From Candidatus Poribacteria bacterium (lineage in GTDB: Bacteria; Poribacteria; WGA-4E; WGA-3G): 64,000 nt of DNA. Under the pieces are notes generated by a model. That model saw only the letters and a list, made by a program, of their open reading frames with translations, did no database searches and was not told the DNA's origin. This document shows, in pieces, positions 1 through 9,193 of the stretch. The stretch spans positions 86,679 through 150,678 of the forward strand of contig JAJEGI010000005.1 in assembly GCA_022819945.1 (NCBI GenBank), in the 5' to 3' direction. Each line of letters begins with the position of its first letter. Positions within the stretch are counted from its first letter, which is position 1. The position numbers and the translations under genes were made by a program.

Positions 1-717
1 ACAACCGATACCGACACCATGCAACTCAGAACGTAAAACGCGTCCACCCGATGCGCGACTCCCAAAGAGTACGCCTGTGACGTTGTTATCAAAACGGACG
101 AAGGCAGTGTAAAAGTTGCGTTGTTCTGCTCCAAAAGTATCGCGATGCGCAGTGACTTCCACCGGCTCGCCGCCTGCCATATAGCGGAGTAGATCAACAA
201 CGTGGCAGACATCGTTCCAAAGCGTTGTCGTAAATTCCCGATTCCCGCCCAACATCTGTTTATTGAAGGTGGTGACGGCTAATGTAACGGGTCCCTTTTC
301 GGCGACACGCCGCATCGCTTCGCGCGTAACAGCGGCATATCTGCGCTGGAATCCTACCATGCAATAGACATCATTGGCAACCGCTGCCTCAAGTAGTTGT
401 TGTGTTTCATCGCTATTCGCACCGGGTGGTTTCTCGATAAACAGATGCTTGCCAGCGTTGAGGCAATCCAAAGCGGGTTGCAAAATCCACTTCTCGTTCA
501 TTACACAATAGACAACATCTAAGTCTAAGGTATCTAACATCTTCCGATGGTCTGTGAACGTATGCGGGAACTCGTATTTCTGTGCAACTTGCGCGAGTTT
601 ATCCTCATCAAGTTCACACGCGCCCAGCATCTCGACATCATCTTCCAGACGGTTAACGCTCGGGTAGTGTGCACCTTGACTGCGTCCACCTGCACCGATA
701 AATCCTGCTTTAAGCAT
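1..717 (-). CDS. Gfo/Idh/MocA family oxidoreductase, 3' end outside the window
   Basis: Reverse-strand reading gives an open frame of 239 codons from an ATG at 717 to the window edge, with no stop. The N-terminus MLKAGFIGAGGRSQGAHYPS is a Rossmann nucleotide-binding start (GxGxxG-like), and EKPPG about 100 residues later matches the EKP motif of this family. These enzymes are cytoplasmic NAD(P)-dependent sugar or inositol dehydrogenases; the substrate cannot be read here. A GGAAG ribosome site lies just upstream of 717. An in-frame ATG at 774 is less likely because it falls in a putative -10 box. The C-terminal substrate-binding part is incomplete. Confidence 0.85.
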   Translation of the reverse strand, partial: MLKAGFIGAGGRSQGAHYPSVNRLEDDVEMLGACELDEDKLAQVAQKYEFPHTFTDHRKMLDTLDLDVVYCVMNEKWILQPALDCLNAGKHLFIEKPPGANSDETQQLLEAAVANDVYCMVGFQRRYAAVTREAMRRVAEKGPVTLAVTTFNKQMLGGNREFTTTLWNDVCHVVDLLRYMAGGEPVEVTAHRDTFGAEQRNFYTAFVRFDNNVTGVLFGSRASGGRVLRSELHGVGIGC

Positions 718-769
718 TGGGAACTCTTCCTTCCGTCTCAGTATTCGCTGAATTTTGTCCGTGAAAGTG

Positions 770-797
770 TTCATACTTTAGCATAAGGTTAAGTCAA
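770..797 (-). promoter_or_regulatory. Putative sigma70-type promoter for the Gfo/Idh gene
   Basis: On the minus strand TTGACT (792-797) and TATGAA (770-775) are separated by 16 bases, about 55 bases upstream of the ATG at 717. The upstream ATG at 774 would lie inside the -10 box, which supports the start at 717. The rest of the 718-995 gap is AT-rich spacer between divergent genes, with no other clear feature. Confidence 0.4.
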
Positions 798-995
798 TTA
801 CAAGAAAATTTTTGAGAGTTTCAATTGCGATCAAACGCCGCTAAAAAAATCCCTAAATTGATACCTATGGTCTAAAAATTTGAATTCTCTTGACGTTTTG
901 TGGTATTCTTAAAAATATGTTGATCTTCAGGCAATCAAAATGTTTTTCTGTTTATGGAACAGTTCTGAACTGAATAGATTGATAAGGAGAGACTC

Positions 996-1820
996 ATGCC
1001 AGTTTTTGATGCAGAAGCCTTAGAATTTTGGGAAGAGAACGGCTATGTCGTTGTACCGGAAGCGGTACCACTTGAGAATTGCCGCGCAGCGGAACAAGCT
1101 GTCTGGGATTTTCTTGAAATGAATGGCGATGATCCAGACAGTTGGTATCCCGACCCACCACGCCGGAGTATTATGGTGGAAATTTATCAACACCAAGCCT
1201 TGTGGGATAACCGCCAATACCCGCGCGTCCATCAGGCGTTCTCAGAAATTTGGAGCAACGATAAACTCTGGGTTAGTTTTGATCGGGCAAGTATGAATCC
1301 GCCTGAACGTCCGGATTGGAAGTTCACGGGTCCTTATCTGCATTGGGATATGTCGTTAGACAATATGCCGGTGCGTTTAAAAGTACAAGGTGTGCTATAT
1401 CTGGCGGATACGCCCGGTAACCAGGGCGCGTTTACCTGTATCCCCGGTTTCCATCGGAAGTTGGAATCGTGGTTGAACGATCTTCCTGAGGATGCGAACC
1501 CACGGGAAGTCGTGCGAGAATACCAAGCAGAAGCGGTGCCAGTCGCAGGAAAAGCCGGCGATCTGGTAATCTGGCATAGCGCGTTGCCACACGGCAGCAG
1601 CCCGAACTCCGCTGAACGTCCGCGGATGGCGCAGTACATCACAATGTCACCAGCACCTGATGACGGCAAAGCGACAAGTGAGGGCCGTGTTAAAGGATGG
1701 CGCGAACGACTAACAGGACTCGGAAAAGAGCAACAAGAGAAGGAGCATCACCAAGGTAAGACGGCTGAATTGACACCTTTAGGAAAGAAACTCCTCGGGC
1801 TTGAACCGTGGGTCGCATAA
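996..1820 (+). CDS. Phytanoyl-CoA dioxygenase (PhyH) family protein
   Basis: A 274-residue protein of the PhyH branch of Fe(II)/2-oxoglutarate oxygenases, which hydroxylate small molecules in the cytoplasm. The facial triad is visible as HWD (H116, D118) and a distal His in LPHGSSPN (H199). The following RPR (R208/R210) is the likely 2-oxoglutarate carboxylate anchor. A GGAGAG ribosome site precedes the ATG. The gene is monocistronic and divergent from a Gfo/Idh dehydrogenase; the two families often co-occur in catabolic islands, but the substrate is unknown. Confidence 0.85.
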   Translation: MPVFDAEALEFWEENGYVVVPEAVPLENCRAAEQAVWDFLEMNGDDPDSWYPDPPRRSIMVEIYQHQALWDNRQYPRVHQAFSEIWSNDKLWVSFDRASMNPPERPDWKFTGPYLHWDMSLDNMPVRLKVQGVLYLADTPGNQGAFTCIPGFHRKLESWLNDLPEDANPREVVREYQAEAVPVAGKAGDLVIWHSALPHGSSPNSAERPRMAQYITMSPAPDDGKATSEGRVKGWRERLTGLGKEQQEKEHHQGKTAELTPLGKKLLGLEPWVA

Positions 1821-1836
1821 TACATTTCTATAGTTT

Positions 1837-1970
1837 AGTCCTTACATATTTTTCCATGATAATGGACATATTACGCACTGCAGGCGGGGTTTTAAACCCT
1901 GAAGAAATACGCAGAAACACCCAATCAAAGACCCCCAGCAAAACCCTGCAAGGTGGGCTGCGTGAGTCCT
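1837..1970 (+). repeat. MITE-like palindromic repeat, family A copy 1
   Basis: Intergenic element between the PhyH gene and cydA. The right end GCTGCGTGAGTCCT and the degenerate left end AGTCCTTAC match the AGGACTTACGCA inverted ends of copies near 12.6, 15.9, 19.6 and 60.7 kb. Inside is the GCAGGCGGGGTTTTAAACCC palindrome found in the other copies. It is longer than the copy at 19.6 kb because of an inserted stretch after AGAAATAC. No transposase is encoded. Confidence 0.8.
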
Positions 1971-2043
1971 ATAGTTCGTAAATTGGGTGGGTGCTTAGGA
2001 CCGCTCGCCGATGTGCAGCTGATGCATGAAGGAGGACATTCTC

Positions 2044-3354
2044 ATGTCGGATTTATTGGCAGCACGTGCACAGATGGCGATGTCACTGGCGTTTCACATC
2101 ATTTTCGCAGTCGTCGGCATAGCAATGCCGCTGCTGATGGTAATTGCCGAAGGGCTGTGGCTCAAAACGCGAGAGGAAGTCTATCTGACGCTGGCGAAGC
2201 AGTGGGCAAAAGGGACTGCTATTATGTTCGCGGTCGGGGCAGTCTCTGGGACTGTCCTGTCTTTTGAACTCGGCTTGTTGTGGCCCAATTTCATGGCTTA
2301 CGCCGGTCCCATCATAGGGATGCCGTTTTCGTTGGAAGGGTTCGCTTTCTTCCTTGAGGCGATCTTCTTGGGACTTTATCTCTACGGTTGGGACCGCATC
2401 CCAAAATATGCACACTGGTTTGCCGGTATGATGGTGCTGCTCGGCGGCACATTTTCCGGCATCTTTGTTGTTACCGCGAACGCATGGATGAACACACCTA
2501 CCGGTTTTTCGATCGTCAATGGTGAGGTGACAAACGTTGATCCGATTGCGGCAATGTTAAACCCTTCCTCGTTCAGCCAAGCACTTCACATGACCATCGC
2601 AGCCTTTCTGTCAGTCGGATTCGCAGTCGCTGGCATCCACGCTTATTTTCTCAGACGCGACCCAAATAACGTATTCCATCGTCGAGCGTTTGCTATTGCC
2701 TTAAGTGTTGGTGCTGTGTTCGCGCTCCTCCAACCGATTTCGGGTGACATCAGTGCCAAACGTCTGGCGAAACACCAACCTATCAAACTCGCAGCGATGG
2801 AGGCACAGTGGGAGACAGAACGCGGCGCACCATTACGCATCGGCGGTATTCCCGACGAAGACGCTGAAGTGACCCGATATGCGATCGAGATTCCGAAGGC
2901 ACTCAGTTTCCTCGCACATTCTGATTTCAACGCAGAAATAATGGGACTCAAGGACGTTCCACGTGAAAATCGTCCACCTGTGGCAATCGTGCACTATGCG
3001 TTTCAAATTATGGTCGCGTGTGGAATCGTCCTGATTACTGCAGGCGTCCTGGGTGGCTGGTTAGCGTGGCGACACAAAAGGCTGCCAACCGAACGCTGGT
3101 ATCTTCGGTTTATCACGTTCTGCGCGCCGCTCGGATTTATCGCAATTGAAGCGGGTTGGACGGTCACGGAAGTCGGACGACAACCCTGGGTGATCTATAA
3201 TTACATGCGCACAGCAGATGCGGTAACCCCGATGCCGAATCTGGTGATACCCTTTGTCAGTTTTACTATCCTTTACATTTTCCTTTCAATCGTTGTCGTT
3301 GTCCTATTACGCCGTCAAATCTTCCAGAGTCCACGCTTATATGACACAAATTAA
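2044..3354 (+). CDS. cydA: Cytochrome bd ubiquinol oxidase subunit I
   Basis: A 436-residue multi-pass membrane protein, the quinol-oxidising and heme-binding subunit of cytochrome bd, which reduces O2 to water without proton pumping. Family marks are an early membrane His (AFHIIF), the acidic helix FSLEGFAFFLEAIFLGLYLY followed by GWDRI, SQALH in a later helix, and the C-terminal GWTVTEVGRQPW signature. The length and the short region between helices 6 and 7 fit the short Q-loop type. AAGGAGGA at 2029-2036 fixes the ATG at 2044; an ATG at 2026 would overlap that site. cydB follows 12 bases after the stop. Confidence 0.95.
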   Translation: MSDLLAARAQMAMSLAFHIIFAVVGIAMPLLMVIAEGLWLKTREEVYLTLAKQWAKGTAIMFAVGAVSGTVLSFELGLLWPNFMAYAGPIIGMPFSLEGFAFFLEAIFLGLYLYGWDRIPKYAHWFAGMMVLLGGTFSGIFVVTANAWMNTPTGFSIVNGEVTNVDPIAAMLNPSSFSQALHMTIAAFLSVGFAVAGIHAYFLRRDPNNVFHRRAFAIALSVGAVFALLQPISGDISAKRLAKHQPIKLAAMEAQWETERGAPLRIGGIPDEDAEVTRYAIEIPKALSFLAHSDFNAEIMGLKDVPRENRPPVAIVHYAFQIMVACGIVLITAGVLGGWLAWRHKRLPTERWYLRFITFCAPLGFIAIEAGWTVTEVGRQPWVIYNYMRTADAVTPMPNLVIPFVSFTILYIFLSIVVVVLLRRQIFQSPRLYDTN

Positions 3355-3366
3355 TAAGGAAATCGG

Positions 3367-4425
3367 ATGTTAACACTTGAACTCTGCGTTGCAGGCGTGA
3401 TGCTTATCTCCTTGATTATCTATATGCTAACGGGTGGTGCGGATTTTGGTGGCGGTATCTGGGATCTGTTCGCTATAGGTCGCCGCGCCAAAGCACAACG
3501 CGATCTTATCACACAAGCCATCGCACCGATCTGGGAGGCGAACCACGTCTGGCTGATTGTGATTATCGTGTTGCTGTTCGTGGCGTTCCCTGTCGGATTC
3601 GCGGCGATCAGCACGGCTTTACACATTCCGCTGACATTAATGCTCATCGGTATTGTGCTTCGCGGCTCGGCGTTTGTATTTCGCACCTACGATGTCCAAT
3701 CCGATACAACGCATCGCCGTTGGAGCCGTGTATTCGCTATTGGGAGTGTCATCACCCCTGTAATGTTAGGGATTACCTTGGGCGCAGTTGCATCTGGCAC
3801 AATTCACGTTGACATGGAAAGTAGACAGGTAACCACCGACTTTATCTCAGCGTGGTTCGCGCCATTCCCATTTGCAATCGGGTTCTTCACCTTAACCCTT
3901 TGTGCTTTACTTGCAGCGGTGTATCTCACACTGGAGACCGATGACCCCGAGTTGCAGGAAGATTTTCGACGACGCGCCCTCATCGCAGCAGTAAGTGTCG
4001 GCGCGATGGCGGGACTGAGTTTTATCTTATCTGCTGAAGGTGCCCCAACAATCCGACGTGGGCTCGCGAGTGCTTCTTGGTCAATCCCGTTTCAACTCTT
4101 AACAGGTGCAGTGGCACTCTGGGCAATCTGGACGCTTTGGAACCGTCAATTCCGCCTTGCGCGTATCCTCGTCCCGATACAAGTTACGCTGATTGTCTTC
4201 GGTTGGGGGCTGGCGCAGTATCCGTATCTCGTCACACCGAATTTAACCTTTTCAAACACCGCTGCACCCGATGCCGTACTACGTCCCATGCTGATTGTAC
4301 TGGGTGTAGGTGGTGTTCTGTTAATCCCCGCATTCTGGTATCTATACGCTGTGTTTAAGGGGGCATCCCGAAAGACGAGAGAAACTGTCGCACAGGTTGA
4401 CACTTATGAAGACAATTCGGCGTGA
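3367..4425 (+). CDS. cydB: Cytochrome bd ubiquinol oxidase subunit II
   Basis: A 352-residue polytopic membrane protein that partners CydA. The N-terminal GGADFGGGIWDLFA and the WEANHVWLI segment are characteristic of CydB. An AAGGA ribosome site precedes the ATG, and the spacing to cydA implies co-translation. No CydX-like small ORF or cydDC transporter follows; the next gene is a TRAP permease after a 153-base gap. This high-affinity oxidase is separate from the aa3 oxidase and the bd-like protein encoded 30-45 kb away. Confidence 0.95.
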   Translation: MLTLELCVAGVMLISLIIYMLTGGADFGGGIWDLFAIGRRAKAQRDLITQAIAPIWEANHVWLIVIIVLLFVAFPVGFAAISTALHIPLTLMLIGIVLRGSAFVFRTYDVQSDTTHRRWSRVFAIGSVITPVMLGITLGAVASGTIHVDMESRQVTTDFISAWFAPFPFAIGFFTLTLCALLAAVYLTLETDDPELQEDFRRRALIAAVSVGAMAGLSFILSAEGAPTIRRGLASASWSIPFQLLTGAVALWAIWTLWNRQFRLARILVPIQVTLIVFGWGLAQYPYLVTPNLTFSNTAAPDAVLRPMLIVLGVGGVLLIPAFWYLYAVFKGASRKTRETVAQVDTYEDNSA

Positions 4426-4441
4426 ATCATCCCCTTTTCCC

Positions 4442-4470
4442 TTGATTTACCGCTCGTTTCCTGTTAAACT
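4442..4470 (+). promoter_or_regulatory. Candidate promoter before the TRAP permease gene
   Basis: TTGATT (4442-4447) and TAAACT (4465-4470) are 17 bases apart in the 153-base gap after cydB, about 110 bases upstream of the TRAP start. The match is only moderate. Confidence 0.3.
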
Positions 4471-4578
4471 TAAAGAAATTTAGGGGATTCCGTTCGTAGG
4501 CTTGCAAACTCGCGCCTTAAAATAAGGTGAAGTTTAAGCCCGGCCCAGAAAGTAAAAAAATCAGAATCGGTCAACCCA

Positions 4579-6597
4579 TTGAGACAAAAGTTAAAAGATA
4601 ACATCTTTCTAATAGTCTCGGTGCTGCTGTGCCTCTTTATCTTAGCCGAGGTCAACTATCCACGGCTTGCACCGCAATCCGAATTGGCACTCTTCGCAAT
4701 GCTCGGATTAATAGTGGTATTTCTGAAATACCCTATTCATTCACGTTTCGCGGACAACCGTTTCTTTCAAGGACTTGATTTCGCACTGATCGGCAGTGTC
4801 ATCCTCTGTTTCGGTTACGTGCTAAGTCAAACGGAACCGATTTTCCAAGCGTTTTGGTTAGACGGTCAGTCTCTTGGGGATCGGGCAGGCGCGGAGGCAC
4901 TACAGGATTACATCGTCGGTGTGATCGGACTTATCTTAATATTAGAGGCGACGCGCCGTTCCATCGGTATGACGCTTCCGCTGCTCGCCCTTGCATTTCT
5001 GCTCTATGCCAGTTTCGGGCAGTTTATGCCGGATTGGTTGTTCCCGCATCGCGGGTATTCCGTTCAACGGATCGTCAGCCAGACGTTTTTGCATAGTCAA
5101 GGTGCGTTCGGTATCGCTCTGCGAGTGATGTTCACGTATGTATTCCTTTTTGTATTGTTCGGTACGTTGTTGGAACGAACAGGGGCAACCGATTATGTTT
5201 TAAATTTGGCAAGGCGTGTATTCGGTGCGAGTGCAGGGGCACCTGCGAAGGTCGCGGTCCTCGGTAGCGGCATGATGGGATCGTTGTCGGGTTCCGCCGT
5301 GGCAAATACAGCGACGACCGGCACGTTTACGATTCCGTTGATGCGACGCTCTGGATTTCAACCTGAAGTGGCAGGCGGAATTGAAGCCGCAGCAAGCTCT
5401 GGCGGTGCGCTAATGCCACCTATCATGGGTGCAGCCGCCTATATGATGCTTGAAATCGTAGAGCCTGCCGTTACATACTTGGAGATCATCAGGGCGGCAC
5501 TGCTACCAGCAGTCCTTTACTACACGGGCATGTTGTGTATGGTGCATTTTTTAGCAAAAAATAGTAGACGCGTTCACAACTCGGGAGAAGCGAGCGACGC
5601 GCAGACAGAAAAACGTGGAAAACTTTTGACGGTGCAAGGCGGTATCTTTCTCGCTGCGTTTATCGCACTTATCGGGTTTCTCTTGATGGGTGCTACAGCG
5701 TTCCGAGCGGTGAGTTGGAGCCTTCTGGTTGTCGGTGCGATAAGTCTTTTGGATTTCTTAGTACGGAAAATCCGTAAACAGCACGCGCCAACGGAGTCCC
5801 GATTTGGCGTTTCAGATTTGCGAAAAGGTTTGGATTTTATTGTATCGCCGTGTGAACGAGCAGCGCAGAGCGGTGTGTCGCTGATTGCCGCTGCAGCATG
5901 TGTCGGTATCATCTTAGGTGTGGTGACACTAACAGGTATCGGTACCAAGTTGCCGTCAGCAATTTTACCCCTTGCATCTACAAATCTGATGTTGGCACTG
6001 TTTTTCCTGATGATTTCGACAATTATTCTCGGAATGGGGCTGCCTTCATCGGTCTGTTACCTGCTAATGGCGATCTTAGTAGGTCCCGTGCTTCTGGATT
6101 TAGGCGTTGTTCCGCTTGCAGCGCATTTCTTTATTTTCTATTTTGGAATGATGTCGATGGTGACACCTCCCGTTGCACTGGCGGCGTATGCCGCAGCTGC
6201 GATCGCGGGTTCAGGGATAATGGCGACCGCATTCGCAGCCTTCAGGTTCGCACTCGTCGGTTTTGCGTTGCCCTACGCGTTTGTATTACGACCCGCATTG
6301 CTCTGGTTGAATAGCGATGGTGGGACACCCGCATTATGGGCAGTTTTCGGGAATTTCTCGCTCACACTGGTTGGGACGGTTGTTTTGGCAGCTGCAATCG
6401 CAGGTTATGTCTTTAACAGATTATCCCTATCGACGCGTGGCATCCTATTTGCTGCTGCATTTGTTCTCTTTTTTATCCCGACCCGTATTCAGTTTGTGTG
6501 GATTCATGGAATCGTAATGGGCGCCAGTATCGCCATTTTTTACTATAATTGGCGAAAGAAGGAGGCACCGCATGCCCCCCTTACTGGCGGGGTTTAA
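4579..6597 (+). CDS. TRAP transporter fused permease (4TM/12TM type)
   Basis: A 672-residue integral membrane protein fusing the small and large TRAP permease subunits, as in TAXI-type systems that take up organic acids with a Na+ gradient. The conserved stretch around residues 230-295 (GSGMMGSLSGSAVANTATTG, then GGALMPPIMGAAAYMM) is the fused-permease signature. The start is a TTG with a weak ribosome site; a GTG at 4621 is the alternative. No periplasmic binding protein lies beside it. The last residues (after WRKKEAP) come from an inserted repeat, and the ancestral end was probably HEGSY overlapping the next gene. Confidence 0.85.
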   Translation: MRQKLKDNIFLIVSVLLCLFILAEVNYPRLAPQSELALFAMLGLIVVFLKYPIHSRFADNRFFQGLDFALIGSVILCFGYVLSQTEPIFQAFWLDGQSLGDRAGAEALQDYIVGVIGLILILEATRRSIGMTLPLLALAFLLYASFGQFMPDWLFPHRGYSVQRIVSQTFLHSQGAFGIALRVMFTYVFLFVLFGTLLERTGATDYVLNLARRVFGASAGAPAKVAVLGSGMMGSLSGSAVANTATTGTFTIPLMRRSGFQPEVAGGIEAAASSGGALMPPIMGAAAYMMLEIVEPAVTYLEIIRAALLPAVLYYTGMLCMVHFLAKNSRRVHNSGEASDAQTEKRGKLLTVQGGIFLAAFIALIGFLLMGATAFRAVSWSLLVVGAISLLDFLVRKIRKQHAPTESRFGVSDLRKGLDFIVSPCERAAQSGVSLIAAAACVGIILGVVTLTGIGTKLPSAILPLASTNLMLALFFLMISTIILGMGLPSSVCYLLMAILVGPVLLDLGVVPLAAHFFIFYFGMMSMVTPPVALAAYAAAAIAGSGIMATAFAAFRFALVGFALPYAFVLRPALLWLNSDGGTPALWAVFGNFSLTLVGTVVLAAAIAGYVFNRLSLSTRGILFAAAFVLFFIPTRIQFVWIHGIVMGASIAIFYYNWRKKEAPHAPLTGGV

Positions 6598-6667
6598 AAC
6601 CCCGACAGCAGTATAGAAAAATGCGTAAGTTCTGTATAAAATTGGCGAAAGAAGGAGGCACCTCATG
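6547..6667 (+). repeat. Family A element fragment flanked by a 28-bp direct duplication
   Basis: AATTGGCGAAAGAAGGAGGC begins both 6547-6574 and 6640-6667; the 28-base copies differ at one position and each contains a ribosome site and CATG. Between them, 6575-6633 is a shortened family A repeat (CTGGCGGGGTTTAAAACCCC and the right end TGCGTAAGTTCT). The arrangement looks like an insertion that duplicated the junction between the TRAP gene and the DUF3311 gene. Confidence 0.75.
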
Positions 6668-6865
6668 AAGGCTCCTATTAGAGGGTTATTGTACGGTTTG
6701 CTCGTGTTATTGTTCTTACTTCATAACGATTTCTGGCTCTGGAAGACCCCGCAGCTTGTTTTAGGAATGCCGGTCGGGTTACTCTATCATATCGGTTACT
6801 GCATTGCGGCAACATTGCTGATGGCCGCCTTCGTCAAAGCACGGGGGGATTGGGGAGAGAAATGA
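6665..6865 (+). CDS. DUF3311 family small membrane protein
   Basis: A 66-residue protein with two hydrophobic helices. LFLLHNDFWLW and GMPVGLLYHIGYC match the DUF3311 family, small proteins normally encoded directly before sodium:solute symporters and thought to act as an accessory subunit. The AAGGAGG ribosome site upstream is part of a duplicated segment. Its stop codon overlaps the symporter start (ATGA), implying translational coupling. Confidence 0.8.
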   Translation: MKAPIRGLLYGLLVLLFLLHNDFWLWKTPQLVLGMPVGLLYHIGYCIAATLLMAAFVKARGDWGEK

Positions 6866-8310
6866 ATCTCGCTGTCATTTTTATATACCTTATTATGGTA
6901 CTGGTTCTCGGTGCCTTGAGCCATAAACTCTTCCGAAACACTGGGGAAGACTACTTCGTCGCGAGCCGGACGATTAATTGGTTTATCCTGTTAATGACGC
7001 TTTTCGGCACGAACATGACAGCCTTCTCGATCCTCGGGGCATCGGGTGAAGCCTATCATAGAGGGATCGGTGTTTTCGCGCTGATGGCTTCTTCTTCTGC
7101 GATCGTCGTGCCGTGTGTGTTCCTCTTTATCGGGACGCGCCTCTGGCGAATCGGAAAGCAATTCGGCTATGTAACGCAGGCACAGTACTTCCGGGATCGC
7201 TGGGAATCCGATGGCTTAGGACTCCTTCTCTTTGTCATATTTGTGTTGCTACTCATACCGTATCTACTCATCGGCGTGATGGGTGGCGGCGGAACATTGG
7301 CAACGCTCACCGATGGTAGAATCCCACAATGGGTAGGCGGTTTACTCATCTGTGCTGTTGTTCTCTGTTACGTTACCTACAGCGGGATGCGTGGCACTGC
7401 TTGGGTGAACACGTTCCAGACACTCGTTTTCATGACACTCGGAGCAATCACCTTCTTTGTTATCACGCATCGGATGGGCGGATTTTCAAATGCTATATCT
7501 AAAATAGATCCAGGTTTACTCATGCAAGCGGAGCATATTAAACCCTTGGAACTATTGACCTATCTCTGTATTCCACTCTGTGTTGGCATGTTTCCACACA
7601 TCTTTTCACATTTCCTAACCGCAAAGGATGTCGGCACGTTCCGATATGCAATTATCCTATATCCATTATGTATTGCGGTTGTATGGATTCCGAGCGTCTT
7701 ACTCGGAATATTGGGGAATGTAGATGTCCCTGATCTAAAGGGATCCCAAGCAAACAACGTGCTGATCCAGATGATCGGTATGCACGCTCCCGGGGTGTTA
7801 GCTGGGTTTTTAGGGGCTGGTGTTTTCGCCGCGATTATGTCATCCCTTGACTCACAGTCGCTCGCTATTGGGAGCATGTTCACACACGATATTATTGGGC
7901 ATTATCGTCGCGAGGCGTTTTCTGAGAAACAGCGGGTATGGGTCGGACGCATATTTGTCAGTGGTGTCCTTTGTGTCACATATCTGATCTCTCTCGTCGC
8001 AACACCGAGCATTTTTAGGCTCGCGATCTGGTCATTCACCGGATTTGCGGGACTTTTTCCAATTGTAGTGGCAGCGTTATTCTGGCGGCGTAGCACAAAG
8101 TTAGGCGCATTCGCCGCTGTGGGTAGCGTTATTTTACTATGGCTCTATTTCTTTCTTCGCAACTGGCAGACACCGGGATACAGCGTAGGCGGTACCGGGA
8201 TTATGCCTGTTACGATCTTGATTGCCGTTTCGTCTGTCACTTTGGTAATTGTTTCTCTGGTCACGAAACCACCGAGTTCACAGACGCTTGATAAATTTTT
8301 TAATTCCTAA
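6862..8310 (+). CDS. Sodium:solute symporter (SSS family)
   Basis: A 482-residue membrane protein with about 13 hydrophobic segments. The N-terminal DYFVASRTINWFILLMTLFG and TNMTAFSILGASGEAYHRG, and the later SSLDSQSLAIGSMFTHDI, are typical of SSS symporters, which couple solute uptake to Na+. The substrate is unknown. The start is taken at the ATG of the ATGA overlap with the DUF3311 gene, with GGGGAGAG upstream; a TTG at 6850 is open but unlikely. The TRAP, DUF3311 and SSS genes run in one direction and may form an uptake operon. Confidence 0.85.
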   Translation: MNLAVIFIYLIMVLVLGALSHKLFRNTGEDYFVASRTINWFILLMTLFGTNMTAFSILGASGEAYHRGIGVFALMASSSAIVVPCVFLFIGTRLWRIGKQFGYVTQAQYFRDRWESDGLGLLLFVIFVLLLIPYLLIGVMGGGGTLATLTDGRIPQWVGGLLICAVVLCYVTYSGMRGTAWVNTFQTLVFMTLGAITFFVITHRMGGFSNAISKIDPGLLMQAEHIKPLELLTYLCIPLCVGMFPHIFSHFLTAKDVGTFRYAIILYPLCIAVVWIPSVLLGILGNVDVPDLKGSQANNVLIQMIGMHAPGVLAGFLGAGVFAAIMSSLDSQSLAIGSMFTHDIIGHYRREAFSEKQRVWVGRIFVSGVLCVTYLISLVATPSIFRLAIWSFTGFAGLFPIVVAALFWRRSTKLGAFAAVGSVILLWLYFFLRNWQTPGYSVGGTGIMPVTILIAVSSVTLVIVSLVTKPPSSQTLDKFFNS

Positions 8311-8381
8311 GCGTTTTGTTGAATGCGCATAGTGGCGAGGCACGGGACCTCGTTAAATAGTATATAGGAGATAATAAATAG

Positions 8382-9182
8382 ATGATAACATTTAAGAAAA
8401 TTGCCTTGCTCTTTTTATGCATGGCATGCATTTTCGCATGTGGACAAACTCAAGAACCACTTGAACCCGAACCGGAACCCGAACCCGAACCCGAAAAACC
8501 GGTCGTACTCGAATACGGGACAGTCTCCGGCACCGTCACCGATGCCGGGACAGGAAACCCTATTCCAGGAGCGACTGTAACATTACTGGAGCAATCCCTT
8601 AAGACTGGTTTGGATGGCTCTTATGCTTTTCAGAATATTCTTTACGCTGATGCCTACACGCTGATTGTTGAAGATATGGATTACAAACCATATAACGAAC
8701 CTTTCGCTCTCAATCAAGGGCGTTTAGTTATCAATGTTGAATTGGAACCCCTAAAGGATCCAGTGATCGAGATACATGAATTTTTTGACAATTTCTCGGA
8801 TCTTCTTGAATCGTTGGATGTCGAAAACATTGAAGCGATTCAGGCACTTTTTTCGGAGACCTACAACGCTGCAGATGATGTCGCTACACGCTTCGGCGTA
8901 GCATCAGGCATTATCCCTGAGAATTATGAAGATGTCGTGCCGGCGATAACGCAGCTCTTTGAGGAGTACGTCTCGCTTGAATTCCTGTTCACAGATATAG
9001 AGATAGATGTAACACATGCCCGAAAAATGGCGGTAACCCTTCGACTTGATATTAACGCTGAGAAGGGTGAGCAGCGTGATTTAAGGGAACTCAAGGCACA
9101 TTGTAAATTTGAATTCCGCCGCGAAGGAACAGATTGGAAGATCGTATATTGGCAGCTTCTGGAGATAGACCTCCGCTTGTGA
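8382..9182 (+). CDS. Lipoprotein with carboxypeptidase regulatory-like domain
   Basis: A 266-residue predicted lipoprotein. The hydrophobic N-terminus ends in a lipobox-like CIFAC with Cys20 as the lipidation site. A Glu/Pro linker (EPEPEPEPEP) follows at about 24-40. Residues 46-112 (SGTVTDAGTGNPIPGATVTL) look like a carboxypeptidase D regulatory-like beta sandwich. The last about 140 residues end in DWKIVYWQLLEIDLRL, resembling NTF2/SnoaL-like folds; that part is tentative. TAGGAG precedes the ATG. The role is unknown, presumably at the cell envelope. Confidence 0.7.
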   Translation: MITFKKIALLFLCMACIFACGQTQEPLEPEPEPEPEPEKPVVLEYGTVSGTVTDAGTGNPIPGATVTLLEQSLKTGLDGSYAFQNILYADAYTLIVEDMDYKPYNEPFALNQGRLVINVELEPLKDPVIEIHEFFDNFSDLLESLDVENIEAIQALFSETYNAADDVATRFGVASGIIPENYEDVVPAITQLFEEYVSLEFLFTDIEIDVTHARKMAVTLRLDINAEKGEQRDLRELKAHCKFEFRREGTDWKIVYWQLLEIDLRL

Positions 9183-9193
9183 TTTCAGAGGGA

